A stretch of DNA of 64,000 bases from an uncultured Methanoregula sp. (lineage in GTDB: Archaea > Halobacteriota > Methanomicrobia > Methanomicrobiales > Methanospirillaceae), in assembly GCF_963667735.1 (NCBI RefSeq), contig NZ_OY763919.1, forward strand, positions 682,001 through 746,000. The letters are read 5' to 3'. Of this stretch, positions 16,008 to 26,104 are shown piece by piece. Within the stretch, counting starts at the first letter, position 1. Each line of letters opens with the position of its first letter. The position numbers and the translations under genes are program-made. Below the pieces are notes generated by a model, which saw only the letters and a list, made by a program, of their open reading frames with translations, was not told the DNA's origin and ran no database searches.

Positions 16008-16598
16008 ATGAAGAAACTGTTCGGATTTTGTATCCTGGTGATCCTGCTGGTCGCTATCAGCGGATGTACCCAGCAGGCACAGCCGGCCAAGGTGACGCCC
16101 ACCCCGACCGCGGTTGAAACAACCATTGCAACACCGGAACCAACCCCGGTCCCCACGACCGCTGTCGCAACCATTGCAACACCCGTTGCAACAACTACTG
16201 CTGCAACCGTAGCAACAGTTGCCACTACAGCCACCGTGGCAACCAATGTTACCTCGGAGACACCGGGTCTCGTCTCGACACCCAAGGTAAGCCTGACTCC
16301 CTCGATCAAGGTCACGACCATCAGCATAACCAACAACACCTTCACCCCCAAGGAACTCACGGTCCTCCCGGGCACCGGGATCACCTGGAGGAATGACGAT
16401 ACCATCAATCATGCGGTTAAAGGAACTACAGAAACGGGATCCACTATGTTCAATTCGGGCGACATCATCCCGACCTCCACCTGGTCCTACACGTTCGGTG
16501 ACCGCCTCGGGACATTCACCATCGTCGACCCCGGCTACCCCCAGATGAAGTGCGTCATCATTGTCAAAGAAGGGCAGAATTTCTCAGGTTCCCTGTAA
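16008..16598 (+). CDS. Lipoprotein with cupredoxin-like domain lacking usual copper ligands
   Basis: 196 residues. A lipobox, LVAISGC (cysteine about 20), follows the signal peptide. Residues 25-100 form a Thr/Pro/Ala/Val-rich low-complexity linker. The C-terminal domain (about 100-190) has the plastocyanin-like pattern: TFTPKELTVLPGTGITWRNDD, then NHAVKG with the first copper histidine. In the ligand loop, where blue copper proteins have a Cys and a His before PxM, this protein reads TIVDPGYPQMK, keeping only the methionine. It is attached to the outer face of the membrane; electron transfer is therefore doubtful. Confidence 0.8.
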   Translation: MKKLFGFCILVILLVAISGCTQQAQPAKVTPTPTAVETTIATPEPTPVPTTAVATIATPVATTTAATVATVATTATVATNVTSETPGLVSTPKVSLTPSIKVTTISITNNTFTPKELTVLPGTGITWRNDDTINHAVKGTTETGSTMFNSGDIIPTSTWSYTFGDRLGTFTIVDPGYPQMKCVIIVKEGQNFSGSL

Positions 16599-16948
16599 GC
16601 ACGCATATTCATTCAGCACTTTTTTACTTTTTTTCGGGAACCAGATTCAGAATTGTTGTTCCGCACCAGATGGTATTGCCAATCCCGGTTTTTTCACCGG
16701 CGCACGGGAGATGATCCATGGAGATGCTGCAAAACAGGAGACCGGAAAGCGGGATATCATCTTCCGTGATTGACAACACCCCCTGTGGCATAGCAGAGAG
16801 AACTCTCACCTGGCACTTTCGGTGATCGCGTACGCAGGGAGCGGGTTAACTTCCAGGACGGGCAAGATTACTGCCAACAGATTTGGCGTAAACAACAAAC
16901 AGCGGGAACAGGATCCCGGGAACAAAAAAAAATAAAAAAAATTCAGGA
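16599..16948. other. Intergenic region between convergent lipoprotein and thermosome genes
   Basis: 350 bp. T-runs follow the lipoprotein stop (16619-16637), and an A-run at 16924-16941 is a T-run for the thermosome transcript on the other strand. A GTG-started 61-codon frame on the minus strand (16624-16809) has no recognised motif. I see nothing else I can name. Confidence 0.5.
16922..16948 (-). terminator. T-rich terminator of the thermosome gene
   Basis: On the minus strand the thermosome stop is followed directly by two runs of seven or more T's, preceded by no strong hairpin. Oligo-T stretches alone can terminate archaeal transcription. Confidence 0.5.
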
Positions 16949-18610
16949 TTAGAAGTCGCCCATGCCCGGAGGCATGCCGCCCATGCCACCCATACCGCCC
17001 ATGCCACCCGGAGGCATACCGCCTTCGGGCATCGGGCTCTTGGAGGAGGCGATGACATCGTCAATCCTGAGGATCATGACCGCTGCTTCTGCAGCAGAGG
17101 AGATGGCCTGGGTCTTGACGCGGAGGGGCTCGACAACGCCGGCCGCCTTCATGTCAACAGCTTTACCTTCGAACACATTGAGGCCGTGGGTCTTCTTGCC
17201 CTTCTCGTGGGCTGCACGGATCTCGACAAGCATGTCGATGGGGTCGAGACCTGCATTCTCGGCAAGGGTGCGCGGAATGACTTCGAGTGCTGATGCGAAA
17301 GCTTCGATAGCGAGCTGGGCCCGGCCACCGACGGTTGCTGCATATTCGCGGAGACGGAGCGAGAGCTCGGTCTCGATTGCACCGCCACCGGCGACGACTT
17401 TCTTGTCCTCGACAACGACACCGACAACGCGGAGTGCGTCGTGGATTGCCCGCTCGAGTTCGTCGACAACATGGTCCGTGCCACCCTTGACGATGATGGA
17501 GACTGCCTTCGGGTTCTTGCACTGCTCGACAAAGGTCATCTCTTCGCCGCCAACCTTGCGCTCTTCCACAAGGCCGGCTTTTCCGAGCTCTTCCTTGCTG
17601 ATCGCGTCAATGGAGGAGACAAGAGTTGCACCGGTTGCCCGGGCGAGTTTCTCCATGTCGCTCTTCTTGACACGGCGGGTTGCAAAGATGCCTGCCTTTG
17701 CAAGGTAGTGCTGTGCAATGTCATCGATACCCTTCTGGCAGAAGAGAACATTTGCACCGCTCTTGACGATCTTGTCAACGATACCCTTGACCATGCGCTC
17801 CTCTTCATCGAGGAATGCCTGAAGCTGGTCGGGGGAGGTGATGTTGATCTCGGCATCGACTTCGGTCTTCTTGAACTCGACTGCTGCGTTCAGGAGAAGG
17901 ATCTTGGCGCCGGTGACCTTCTTGGGCATCGAGGGGTGGACGCGTTCCTTGTCGATGAGTACGCCTTCTACAATCTCGGAGTCTTCGATCGAGCCACCGG
18001 TCTTCTTCTCGACCTTGATGTTCTCGATATCGACCTTGCCGTCATTGTCCGTGACCATGGTGACTGCCCTGACAACGAGGTCGCAGAGCTTGTCCTTGGA
18101 TGCTTCTGCACCCTTGCCGGTCATTGCGGTTCCTGCAATGTTCACGAGAAGCGCCTTGTCGGTCGCCTTCACATCAAAGGCCAGGTCCTTTAAGAGTGCC
18201 TGTGCCTTCTCTGCAGCCTGGCGGTAGCCGGCTGCGATGATCGTCGGGTGGACATCCTGTTCGAGAAGGTCTTCTGCCTTCTTGAGGAGTTCCCCGGCAA
18301 TGACGACTGCGGTGGTGGTACCATCGCCGACTTCATCGTCCTGGGTCTTTGCAACCTCGACCATCATCTTTGCGGCCGGGTGCTCGATGTCCATTTCCTT
18401 CAAGATGGTGACACCGTCGTTCGTGATCACGACATCGCCGATTGTGTCGACGAGCATCTTGTCCATACCCTTGGGACCGAGCGTGGTCCTGACTGCACTT
18501 GCAACTGCCTTTGCGGCGGTTATGTTCATACCCTGGGCGTCGCGGCCGCGGGTACGGGTGCTGCCTTCTTTGAGAATAAGTATCTGCTGTCCTCCAAGTT
18601 GCTGTGACAT
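16949..18610 (-). CDS. Thermosome subunit (group II chaperonin)
   Basis: 553 residues from the ATG at 18610, chosen over an upstream in-frame start because [19 protein letters not shown] is the family N-terminus and GGTGAT lies before it. Chaperonin motifs: [34 protein letters not shown], and [15 protein letters not shown] (ATP site). The C-terminus is the glycine/methionine-rich repeat (GGM) that lines the folding cavity. It forms a double-ring ATP-dependent folding machine. A TATA box (18651-18658) and a 14-bp inverted repeat at the likely transcription start suggest control by a heat-shock or housekeeping regulator. Confidence 0.97.
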   Translation of the reverse strand: MSQQLGGQQILILKEGSTRTRGRDAQGMNITAAKAVASAVRTTLGPKGMDKMLVDTIGDVVITNDGVTILKEMDIEHPAAKMMVEVAKTQDDEVGDGTTTAVVIAGELLKKAEDLLEQDVHPTIIAAGYRQAAEKAQALLKDLAFDVKATDKALLVNIAGTAMTGKGAEASKDKLCDLVVRAVTMVTDNDGKVDIENIKVEKKTGGSIEDSEIVEGVLIDKERVHPSMPKKVTGAKILLLNAAVEFKKTEVDAEINITSPDQLQAFLDEEERMVKGIVDKIVKSGANVLFCQKGIDDIAQHYLAKAGIFATRRVKKSDMEKLARATGATLVSSIDAISKEELGKAGLVEERKVGGEEMTFVEQCKNPKAVSIIVKGGTDHVVDELERAIHDALRVVGVVVEDKKVVAGGGAIETELSLRLREYAATVGGRAQLAIEAFASALEVIPRTLAENAGLDPIDMLVEIRAAHEKGKKTHGLNVFEGKAVDMKAAGVVEPLRVKTQAISSAAEAAVMILRIDDVIASSKSPMPEGGMPPGGMGGMGGMGGMPPGMGDF

Positions 18611-18622
18611 AAAAATCACCAC

Positions 18623-18636
18623 TTTTAGCACTAAAA
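18623..18636 (-). promoter_or_regulatory. Inverted repeat at the thermosome transcription start
   Basis: TTTTAG-CA-CTAAAA lies between the TATA box and the ribosome-binding site, where transcription should begin (about 18628). This is a good place for a repressor to bind. Confidence 0.4.
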
Positions 18637-18650
18637 TTGGTTTGTGGTTC

Positions 18651-18660
18651 TATATAAAGG
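18651..18660 (-). promoter_or_regulatory. Thermosome TATA box
   Basis: On the minus strand CCTTTATATA, about 41-50 bp upstream of the ATG. It would give a short leader of roughly 18 nt. Confidence 0.55.
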
Positions 18661-18674
18661 TTGTTGAAAATAGT

Positions 18675-19598
18675 TCAGTCGCCGATCAGGTCGATGAGTT
18701 CGAACCCGTCTTCGATGCGGTGGAGACGCTGCTCGCTTATCACGAGCGTCTTTCCGATCTTCTTCTCTTTGGTTGAGTCGGTGATGATGCATATCGCGTG
18801 CTTTTTGGCAATCTGGGAGAGGTTCCCGATAAGAGCTGCGCGTTTCACCACTTTCTGGGCCGGCCCATAGCCGGTCAGGATGGTGTGTTTGTCAAACGTG
18901 AGGAGCGCCTGGAACGGTGCCCCGTGAAGCTCGTGCATACGCACCCCGATCTGTTCCAGGAACGCCATGGGGCTTCTGAGCCCGGCACTGGCGGTGCTGT
19001 TCGGTTCCATGGCTTTTGGGGGTTCATGCCGGATCAGGTCGATGGATTCGACCACCCCGGTATCGAAGAACTCCTCGATCCGGATGGCGACTTCAAGGGT
19101 TGTTCCCATACCGCTCTCGTACTTGCTGATCGTCCGGCGCGAGACGCCGAGTACATTCCCAAGATCGCCAAGCGACATATTCCGCTTCTCGCGGAGATCC
19201 TTGAGTTCGTCGCCATTGATATTGACATAAAGTCCGCCGGGAGATGCGTACACCAGGGGAGGAATCTTCTCAACGAAATAGTCGTACAGGGTCGACGGGC
19301 TGATCGCGTAGATCCCGTACCGGACGTACACCGCCCCCCGTTCCAGTTCAGCGTCCCGGGCCCGCTCGCCTACGATCAGGGGAACCCCGCCCAGGTGCCG
19401 GGATATGACTTCCAGATCGAAAGCAACTTCTTCGCTCACGGAGTCGATGTGGGCAACCACCTTGATCACGAGCAGCGTGCCGTTGTTCCGGGCAATGAGG
19501 TCGAAACTCCGGGGGCGGAGGCTGAACCGCTCGGAGACATCGAACCCGGCCGTGATCATGACACTCGTGACCAGCTGGAGCTGGCGATCCTGGGACAT
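18675..19598 (-). CDS. Archaeal HTH-type transcriptional regulator
   Basis: 307 residues. The first 110 residues resemble a restriction-endonuclease-like fold: [17 protein letters not shown], then a strand/helix pattern. A Xre-type helix-turn-helix lies at about 130-180: [20 protein letters not shown] followed by [12 protein letters not shown]. The C-terminal part ends with an [17 protein letters not shown] segment. This architecture is a conserved archaeal putative regulator family. It lies 64 bp upstream of the thermosome gene on the same strand and could regulate it; this is inference from position. Confidence 0.82.
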   Translation of the reverse strand: MSQDRQLQLVTSVMITAGFDVSERFSLRPRSFDLIARNNGTLLVIKVVAHIDSVSEEVAFDLEVISRHLGGVPLIVGERARDAELERGAVYVRYGIYAISPSTLYDYFVEKIPPLVYASPGGLYVNINGDELKDLREKRNMSLGDLGNVLGVSRRTISKYESGMGTTLEVAIRIEEFFDTGVVESIDLIRHEPPKAMEPNSTASAGLRSPMAFLEQIGVRMHELHGAPFQALLTFDKHTILTGYGPAQKVVKRAALIGNLSQIAKKHAICIITDSTKEKKIGKTLVISEQRLHRIEDGFELIDLIGD

Positions 19599-19642
19599 GT
19601 GGATACAAATGGATTAAGCGCTCCCATAATATTAATATAGAC

Positions 19643-20863
19643 ATGCTGATCGGGATTGATGACACGGACTCGCCAGCGGGTATGTGCACTACCTACCTCG
19701 GGGCAGTGCTTGCCCGCAGGCTGATCCGGGACCATATGCGTGTGCGCGAGGCCCGGCTCGTCCGGCTCAACCCGAACGTGACCTTCAAGACCCGGGGGAA
19801 CGCGGCGATAATGCTCGACGTTGACGGCGATCCGGACCGGGCGTTTGCCCTTGCGTGCGATCTCGTGGAGGAGCTTGCAGACCAGTCCTGCGAGAACACA
19901 AACCCGGGAGTTGTTGTTGTGACGCAAAAATGCGATCCGGCATTTTACCGGAAAGCGGTCACGGACTTCTGCTCGATCGAGGAGGCAGTTACCCTTCTTG
20001 AAAGATCCGGCGCCCGGTACCGGGGCTGGAAGAACCGGCGCGGACTCATTGGGGCAACAGCGGCTGTGGCAAGCGATCTCGAAGACCGGACATCCGAGAT
20101 TCTGGTCTACCGCGAACCGCAGCGGTTCGGCACACCCCGTCAGGTTGACCGGGCGAGCCTGTTTGCTGCGGAAGAGGCCACCTTTCCGCATACCTGGGAC
20201 ACGGTGGATGTGACAAACGATGTGGTGGTCTGTGTCCCGCACACACCCGACCCGGTCCTCTTTGGGATCCGGGGCGAGAGCCCGCAGTGGGTGATGACAG
20301 CCCGGCAGATGATCATCTCAGAGAAGCCGGCACTCGAACAGATCTGGGTCACCAACCAGGGAACCGACGCCCACCTGATCGATGCTGTGCTAAGCGGCCT
20401 TTGCGAAGGGCGGTCCTACCGGGTCCCGGGGACCGTCACGGATGCACCGAAGACAGGCACCGGGGGGCATGTCTCATTCACTATCCGCGATGGCGATCAC
20501 TCCGTGCGGTGCATGGCGTATGAACCGACAAAAAATTTCCGGCAGATCGTGCGGCAGCTGATGCCGGGCGACACCGTCATCGCATGCGGGAGTTTCAAAA
20601 AGGAGAGCATCAACCTGGAGAAGCTCCTTTTGGTCTCGCTTGCCAGAGCCAAAACCATCAGACCCCCCCTCTGCACAACCTGCAACAAACGGATGACGAG
20701 CGATGGGAAAGGCAAAGGCTACAAATGCAAACGCTGCAGCGCCCGGGCTGCGGAACCGGAGATTGTGGAAATTTCGCGTACGCTGAAGACCGGATGGTAT
20801 GAAGTACCACCAACGGCACGAAGGCACCTGGCAAAACCCCTGTGCCGGGGAATCCCGGAATGA
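19643..20863 (+). CDS. tiaS: tRNA(Ile2) 2-agmatinylcytidine synthetase
   Basis: 406 residues. IGIDDTDSPAGMCTTYLGA opens the kinase-like domain; RLNPNVTFKTRGNAA and RGLIGATAAV follow. A C-terminal OB-fold (about 275-340) and a zinc ribbon, CTTCNKRM...CKRC (about 346-372), complete the TiaS layout. The enzyme attaches agmatine to C34 of tRNA-Ile2 so that it reads AUA, an archaeal-only modification. The gene is divergent from the HTH regulator, with a shared AT-rich 44-bp gap. Confidence 0.94.
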   Translation: MLIGIDDTDSPAGMCTTYLGAVLARRLIRDHMRVREARLVRLNPNVTFKTRGNAAIMLDVDGDPDRAFALACDLVEELADQSCENTNPGVVVVTQKCDPAFYRKAVTDFCSIEEAVTLLERSGARYRGWKNRRGLIGATAAVASDLEDRTSEILVYREPQRFGTPRQVDRASLFAAEEATFPHTWDTVDVTNDVVVCVPHTPDPVLFGIRGESPQWVMTARQMIISEKPALEQIWVTNQGTDAHLIDAVLSGLCEGRSYRVPGTVTDAPKTGTGGHVSFTIRDGDHSVRCMAYEPTKNFRQIVRQLMPGDTVIACGSFKKESINLEKLLLVSLARAKTIRPPLCTTCNKRMTSDGKGKGYKCKRCSARAAEPEIVEISRTLKTGWYEVPPTARRHLAKPLCRGIPE

Positions 20864-21007
20864 GCCAATAACCAAATTACGACCCTGTTTTCGCACACGA
20901 TGCATCGTATGGCAGATGCGGACAGGACAAAGACAGGCCGATCACTGCATCAGGGCAATCTATTTCTATCATCGTAATCTTCTGTAGATTATCGATCCGA
21001 ACCTGCC

Positions 21008-24000
21008 ATGACAATGATATCAGTCCTCTATGTTGATGACGAAAAGGACCTCCTTGATATTGCACAGATCTTCCTGGAAAATACCGGCGAGATTCATGTC
21101 GGGACGATGACTTCTGCAAAGGATGCCCTGACCTCGCCGGAACTCCGGAAATATGACGCCATCGTCTCGGATTACCAGATGCCGGGCATGAACGGGATCG
21201 CATTCTTAAAAGCAATCCGTCAGCAGCTCGGGGACATCCCGTTCATCCTCTTCACCGGCAAAGGGCGCGAAGAAGTGGTGATCGATGCGATCAACAACGG
21301 GGCCGATTTCTATCTCCAGAAAGGCGGTGACCCGACAGCCCAGTTCGCTGAGCTGACGCACAAGATTCACCAGGCAGTCAAGAGAAAACAGGCCGAACTG
21401 CTGCTCCAGGATTCCGAGAAGCGCCTTGAGGATATCATCAACTTTCTCCCCGATGCCACGTTTGCGATCGACCGATCCGGCCATGTCATTGCATGGAACC
21501 GGGCGATCGAAGAGATGAGCGGGGTTGCTGCAGCGGATATGTTCGGGAAGGGGGAGAACGAGTACGCCATCCCGTTCTATGGCACGCGGCGCCCGATCCT
21601 TATCGACCTGATCTTCGAACCCGACAGTGTCATCCGGAAGAGCTATGGTCACATCATTCACGAGAAAGGGATCCTGATTGGCGAGACCACGCTCCCGCGG
21701 CCACGGGGGCGGGAAGTTATCCTCATGGGAAAAGCCAGCCCCCTGTATAACCGGGAGGGAGAACTTGTCGGGGCTATCGAATCCATTCGGGATATAACGG
21801 AGCTGAAAAAGGCCGAGAAGGACTTGAAAAAGAGCGAAGAGTGGTTCAGGAACATAATCCAGAACTCGTCCGACATGATCCGCATCATCGGGAGGAGCGG
21901 GCTCATCACCTACTGCTCCCCGTCCACCGAAAGGATCCTGGGATATCCCGGATCGGAACTGATCGGGAAAGACCCTTTCGATTATATTCATCCGGATGAC
22001 CGGAACGGGGCCAAAAAGGCATTGGGAGAGGTGCTGGGAAGCACCAACCCCCATACGCCGACAGAGTACCGCATACGCCACGCAGACGGGCATTACGTGG
22101 ATGTGGAAGCGGTGGCAAACAACCTGCTCGATGTGCCGGAGATCGACGGGGTTGTCGTAACCGCCCGGCCGATCACCGAGCGCAAACGGGCGATGAATGC
22201 TATTGAAGAGAGCGAGGCAAAGTACCGCGAACTTGCCGAATCCCTCCCGCAGGGAATCTTCGAGCTGGATCCGGATCTGCGGATCACGTACGCGAACCGG
22301 CACATCCAGGAAATATTCGGGTTCACCGAAGAAGACATGGAGCGGGGGATCGGTGCCCTGCCCTTTTTCGAACCTTCAGAGCACGGGAAGATACGGGAGA
22401 ATGTCAAGCGGCTTATTCAGGGCTCACCCGTTAATCCGGACGAATATGTGGCCATACGGAAAGACGGCAGTGCCTTTCCGGCCCTCATCTATTCCACTCC
22501 CGTGTACAAGGAAAAGAAGCTCACTGGGTTGCGGGGGATTGTTGTCGATATTTCCGCAAGGAAAAAGCTGGAGGAGGAACTCCGGCAGAAGAACGAGGAG
22601 CTGCACGCAGCCTTCGAACAGATCACGGCAACAGAGGAGGAACTTCGGCAGAACTACGATGAACTCCGCAGGAATGAGACCGGGCTCCGCGAGAGCGAGG
22701 AGAAGTTCCGCACCCTTTCCGAGCATGCCCTGGACGGAATCCTGATTATGGACTTTTCAGGAGCCATCCGCTTTGCGAACCATGCGGCAAAACGGATCAT
22801 CGATATCCCCGAGAACGGGACCCTTGACGGGCGGAACCTGCAGGAGTTCATTGCAGCAGAATCCCGGGATGCAGCCCTCTACGAATTCGGCACGATTGCC
22901 GAGGGACGGGGGGATACCTGCCTTTTGTCATGCAGGCTTGTTACGGAGAAGAAGCGGGAGATCTGGGCCGAAGTCGCGGGCAAGAAGATCTCGTTCTGGG
23001 GACACGAGTCCCTGCTCGTGTCCATGCGGGACATTACCGGGCGGAAAGCGGCGGAAGAAGATCTGCGGAGATCGGAGAACAAGTTTGCCACGATTTTTAA
23101 GAATAACCCGGTTTCGCTCACCCTGGTATCGGCAAGAGACGGGAGATTTGCCGATGTCAACAATGCGTTTCTGCGGAATACCGGTTATGCCAGGGAGGAG
23201 GTCATCGGCAGGACCGCAGAAGAGCTCGGCATATTTTCCGACAGGAACGAAGCGGTCCGGTTTGGTTCTGCAATCCGGGAAAAAAAGTACGTTCAGGGCA
23301 TGGAACTGCAATGCCGTAAAAAGAGCGGTGAGATCCGGACCTGCCGCTTCTCGTCAAGCCTCATCATAATGGAGAATATACCGGTCATTCTCTCAACGAT
23401 TGAAGATATCACGGAACAGAAGCTGGCAGAAGCAGCACAGCGGGAGACCGAGAGCAAATTCCACCGGCTTGCCGACAATGCACAGGACATCATCTACCGC
23501 ATGTCGCTTCCGGACGGAACATTCGAATATATCAGCCCGGCCTCGGTTGCCATGACGGGATACACACCGGAAGAGTTCTATGCGGATCCCAATCTCATCA
23601 GAAAACTGATCCACCCCGCATGGCAGAAATATTTCCAGACACAATGGGAGGCTCTGCTGGAGAAGAGAGTGCCACCGGTGTACGAGTACCAGATCATCGA
23701 CAAAACCGGAAAGAACCGCTGGTTCAACCAGAGGAACATGCTTGTTGAAGATGGGCAGGGCAATCCCATTGCATTAGAGGGGATCGTGACTGAAATCACC
23801 CGGCAGAAAGCCGTGGAGAGCGAACTCAGGAAGAGCGAACTCCGGTCCCTTGCCGTGAGCGAGAATGCCGGATCCTGGATCTGGGAAGTGGATCCCGAGG
23901 GGATCTATCGTTACTCAAGTCCTGCGGTAGGAAAGATACTCGGGTACCAGCCCGACGAGATCGTGGGAAAGATGCATTTCTACGATCTGTTCGACCCGGC

Positions 24001-26101
24001 CATGCGCGAGGACCTAAAGATCGGCACGCTTAACGCGTTTCGACGGCAGGAGCCGTTCCGCGACTTTTCCAACCTCAACCGGCACCGGAACGGGACGCCC
24101 GTTCTGTTAAAAACCAGCGGGACACCGGTATTCGATGAGAACGGGACATTTACCGGCTACTGCGGTGTTGACGAGGATATCACAGAACAGGCGGCAACGC
24201 AGTCGGCCATACAGGCAATTGTCAGGAGCATTGTCGGGACAACCGGTCTCACCTCGCTCCGGCAGATAACCGAGAATGTCAGCTCGTGGCTGGGAGCCGA
24301 ATGCGTCATGATCGGGGAGATCCAGCCCGACAAGGAGACCGTATCAGTCCTCTCCATGATCCTTGACGGAAAGGATGTCCAGGGATTCACCTATACGCTC
24401 ACGGGGACACCCTGCGACAATGTGGCGGAGAAAGGGTTCTGTATCTATCCCGATAACGTCTCAAAGATCTTTCCCGAGAGCAAGGATCTTACTGAGCTCA
24501 ATATCCGTGGATACATCGGGACGCCGCTGAGGAATTCATCGGGGAAGGTATTTGGGATCCTCTGCGCACTCTCCAGAAGCCCGTTCCACCCGGGCCCGCC
24601 CGTCCAGGAGATCATGGAGATCATTGCCGTGAAAGCGGCTGCCGAGATCGAGCGCAGCCAGATCGAGCGCACGCTCGATAAAAACCAGCACCTGCTCGGG
24701 GAGGCAATGGATCTTGCCAACCTGGTCAACTGGGAGTACGATGTCGCATCGACCACGTTCACGTTCGATGACCGGTTCTACACCCTGTACGGTACGACCG
24801 CGGAACGGGAGGGCGGCAACCTGATGCCGGCAGAAGTCTATGCCCGGGAATTCGTCCACCCGGACGACCGCCGGTTCGTATGGGAAGAAGTCGAGCGGGC
24901 GCTGACAGCCGCCGATCCCGACTACATGGCGCAGATGGAGCACCGCATCATCCGGCGGGACGGGGAGATCCGGCACATCGTTGTGCGGATCAGGATCGAG
25001 AAGGACAGAGAGGGCAGGACCGTAAAGACCCATGGGGCAAACCAGGATATCACCGATATCAGGAAAGCCGAGGAGGCACTCAGAGAGAGCGAGGAGAAGT
25101 ACCGCTCGCTTGTGGAGACTTCCCCGGGCATGATCTGGGAAATTGATTCCCGGGGGATATTCCGGTACATCAGTCCCATGATAAGAACGATCATGGGATA
25201 TGAGCCCGAAGAGCTCACCGGAAAACCGATAACCGATCTCATCGTTGAGCAGGGGCGACCTTTCGTGATGAAGGAACTCTCCCGGCACGTGACAACGGAC
25301 GGGCCCATCCCGCCGTTCGAAGTCCCGGCCCGTCACCGGAACGGCCGGTTCATGGTTATCGAGATCCGCCCGTCCAGGATAACAGGGGCCGACGGCAAAC
25401 TGGCGGGGCTCCGGGGAGTGGCTTACGATGTCACCGAGCGCAAGAAAGCAGAAGAGGCACTCCACCGGGCCAACCGACAACTCACGCTCCTGGGGAGCAT
25501 CACAAGGCACGATCTCCTCAACAAGATCACCGTTATTGTCGGGTACCTCAAGATCGCAAAGAAGAGATCCCAGGATCCCGCCATAACCGAATACCTGGAC
25601 AAGATGCATGCAGCCACAAATGCGATCACTGCGCAGATCGAGTTCACGCGCATCTACCAGAAACTCGGTACGCACGAGCCGCAGTGGATCGATCTCGAAG
25701 AGATCATGCCCTTTACCCACCTGCCGGCCGCAGTCTCCCTGAAGGCAGAAGTCCGGGGGATTTCGGTTCTTGCCGACCCGATGCTGGAGAGGGTCTTTTT
25801 CAATCTTCTCGACAATTCGATCCGGCACGGGGAGCGGGTGACCGGGATCCGGGTATCCTGCAAATATTCCGGAGAAGAGCTCATCATCGTCTGGGAAGAC
25901 AACGGGACGGGAATCCCGGATGAGGACAAGCCGCACATCTTCGAGCGGGATTTCGGGAGCAACACCGGTCTGGGCCTGTTTCTGGTCAAGGAGATCCTCT
26001 CGCTCACGGGAATCACGATCCGGGAGACCGGGGTGCAGGGGGAAGGGGCCCGGTTCGAGATCCTGGTGCCGGAGCACTTTTGGCGCAAAAGCGGGGAGTA
26101 A
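21008..26101 (+). CDS. Giant receiver-PAS(9)-GAF-histidine kinase
   Basis: 1697 residues, soluble, with no transmembrane segment. Order: receiver domain (1-120; acidic pair D10/D11, phosphoacceptor D55, K84), then seven PAS units (about 135-1060), a GAF domain (about 1075-1215), two more PAS units (about 1225-1470), the phosphorylation site ITRHDLLNK with H1501, and a C-terminal ATPase domain with WEDNGTGIPDEDK and NTGLGLFLVKEIL. It should sense redox or small ligands in the cytoplasm. A receiver at the N-terminus suggests that it is itself the target of another kinase. First of three consecutive genes of the same design. Confidence 0.92.
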   Translation: MTMISVLYVDDEKDLLDIAQIFLENTGEIHVGTMTSAKDALTSPELRKYDAIVSDYQMPGMNGIAFLKAIRQQLGDIPFILFTGKGREEVVIDAINNGADFYLQKGGDPTAQFAELTHKIHQAVKRKQAELLLQDSEKRLEDIINFLPDATFAIDRSGHVIAWNRAIEEMSGVAAADMFGKGENEYAIPFYGTRRPILIDLIFEPDSVIRKSYGHIIHEKGILIGETTLPRPRGREVILMGKASPLYNREGELVGAIESIRDITELKKAEKDLKKSEEWFRNIIQNSSDMIRIIGRSGLITYCSPSTERILGYPGSELIGKDPFDYIHPDDRNGAKKALGEVLGSTNPHTPTEYRIRHADGHYVDVEAVANNLLDVPEIDGVVVTARPITERKRAMNAIEESEAKYRELAESLPQGIFELDPDLRITYANRHIQEIFGFTEEDMERGIGALPFFEPSEHGKIRENVKRLIQGSPVNPDEYVAIRKDGSAFPALIYSTPVYKEKKLTGLRGIVVDISARKKLEEELRQKNEELHAAFEQITATEEELRQNYDELRRNETGLRESEEKFRTLSEHALDGILIMDFSGAIRFANHAAKRIIDIPENGTLDGRNLQEFIAAESRDAALYEFGTIAEGRGDTCLLSCRLVTEKKREIWAEVAGKKISFWGHESLLVSMRDITGRKAAEEDLRRSENKFATIFKNNPVSLTLVSARDGRFADVNNAFLRNTGYAREEVIGRTAEELGIFSDRNEAVRFGSAIREKKYVQGMELQCRKKSGEIRTCRFSSSLIIMENIPVILSTIEDITEQKLAEAAQRETESKFHRLADNAQDIIYRMSLPDGTFEYISPASVAMTGYTPEEFYADPNLIRKLIHPAWQKYFQTQWEALLEKRVPPVYEYQIIDKTGKNRWFNQRNMLVEDGQGNPIALEGIVTEITRQKAVESELRKSELRSLAVSENAGSWIWEVDPEGIYRYSSPAVGKILGYQPDEIVGKMHFYDLFDPAMREDLKIGTLNAFRRQEPFRDFSNLNRHRNGTPVLLKTSGTPVFDENGTFTGYCGVDEDITEQAATQSAIQAIVRSIVGTTGLTSLRQITENVSSWLGAECVMIGEIQPDKETVSVLSMILDGKDVQGFTYTLTGTPCDNVAEKGFCIYPDNVSKIFPESKDLTELNIRGYIGTPLRNSSGKVFGILCALSRSPFHPGPPVQEIMEIIAVKAAAEIERSQIERTLDKNQHLLGEAMDLANLVNWEYDVASTTFTFDDRFYTLYGTTAEREGGNLMPAEVYAREFVHPDDRRFVWEEVERALTAADPDYMAQMEHRIIRRDGEIRHIVVRIRIEKDREGRTVKTHGANQDITDIRKAEEALRESEEKYRSLVETSPGMIWEIDSRGIFRYISPMIRTIMGYEPEELTGKPITDLIVEQGRPFVMKELSRHVTTDGPIPPFEVPARHRNGRFMVIEIRPSRITGADGKLAGLRGVAYDVTERKKAEEALHRANRQLTLLGSITRHDLLNKITVIVGYLKIAKKRSQDPAITEYLDKMHAATNAITAQIEFTRIYQKLGTHEPQWIDLEEIMPFTHLPAAVSLKAEVRGISVLADPMLERVFFNLLDNSIRHGERVTGIRVSCKYSGEELIIVWEDNGTGIPDEDKPHIFERDFGSNTGLGLFLVKEILSLTGITIRETGVQGEGARFEILVPEHFWRKSGE

Positions 26102-26104
26102 CGC

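Noticed and set aside
16624-16809. 61-codon minus-strand frame between lipoprotein and thermosome genes
   Set aside because: GTG start without ribosome-binding site, no family pattern, and it lies in the terminator region of two convergent genes.
20897-20908. ACGATGCATCGT palindrome between tiaS and the first kinase gene
   Set aside because: A perfect 12-bp palindrome, but isolated, with no promoter element or repeat nearby to give it meaning.
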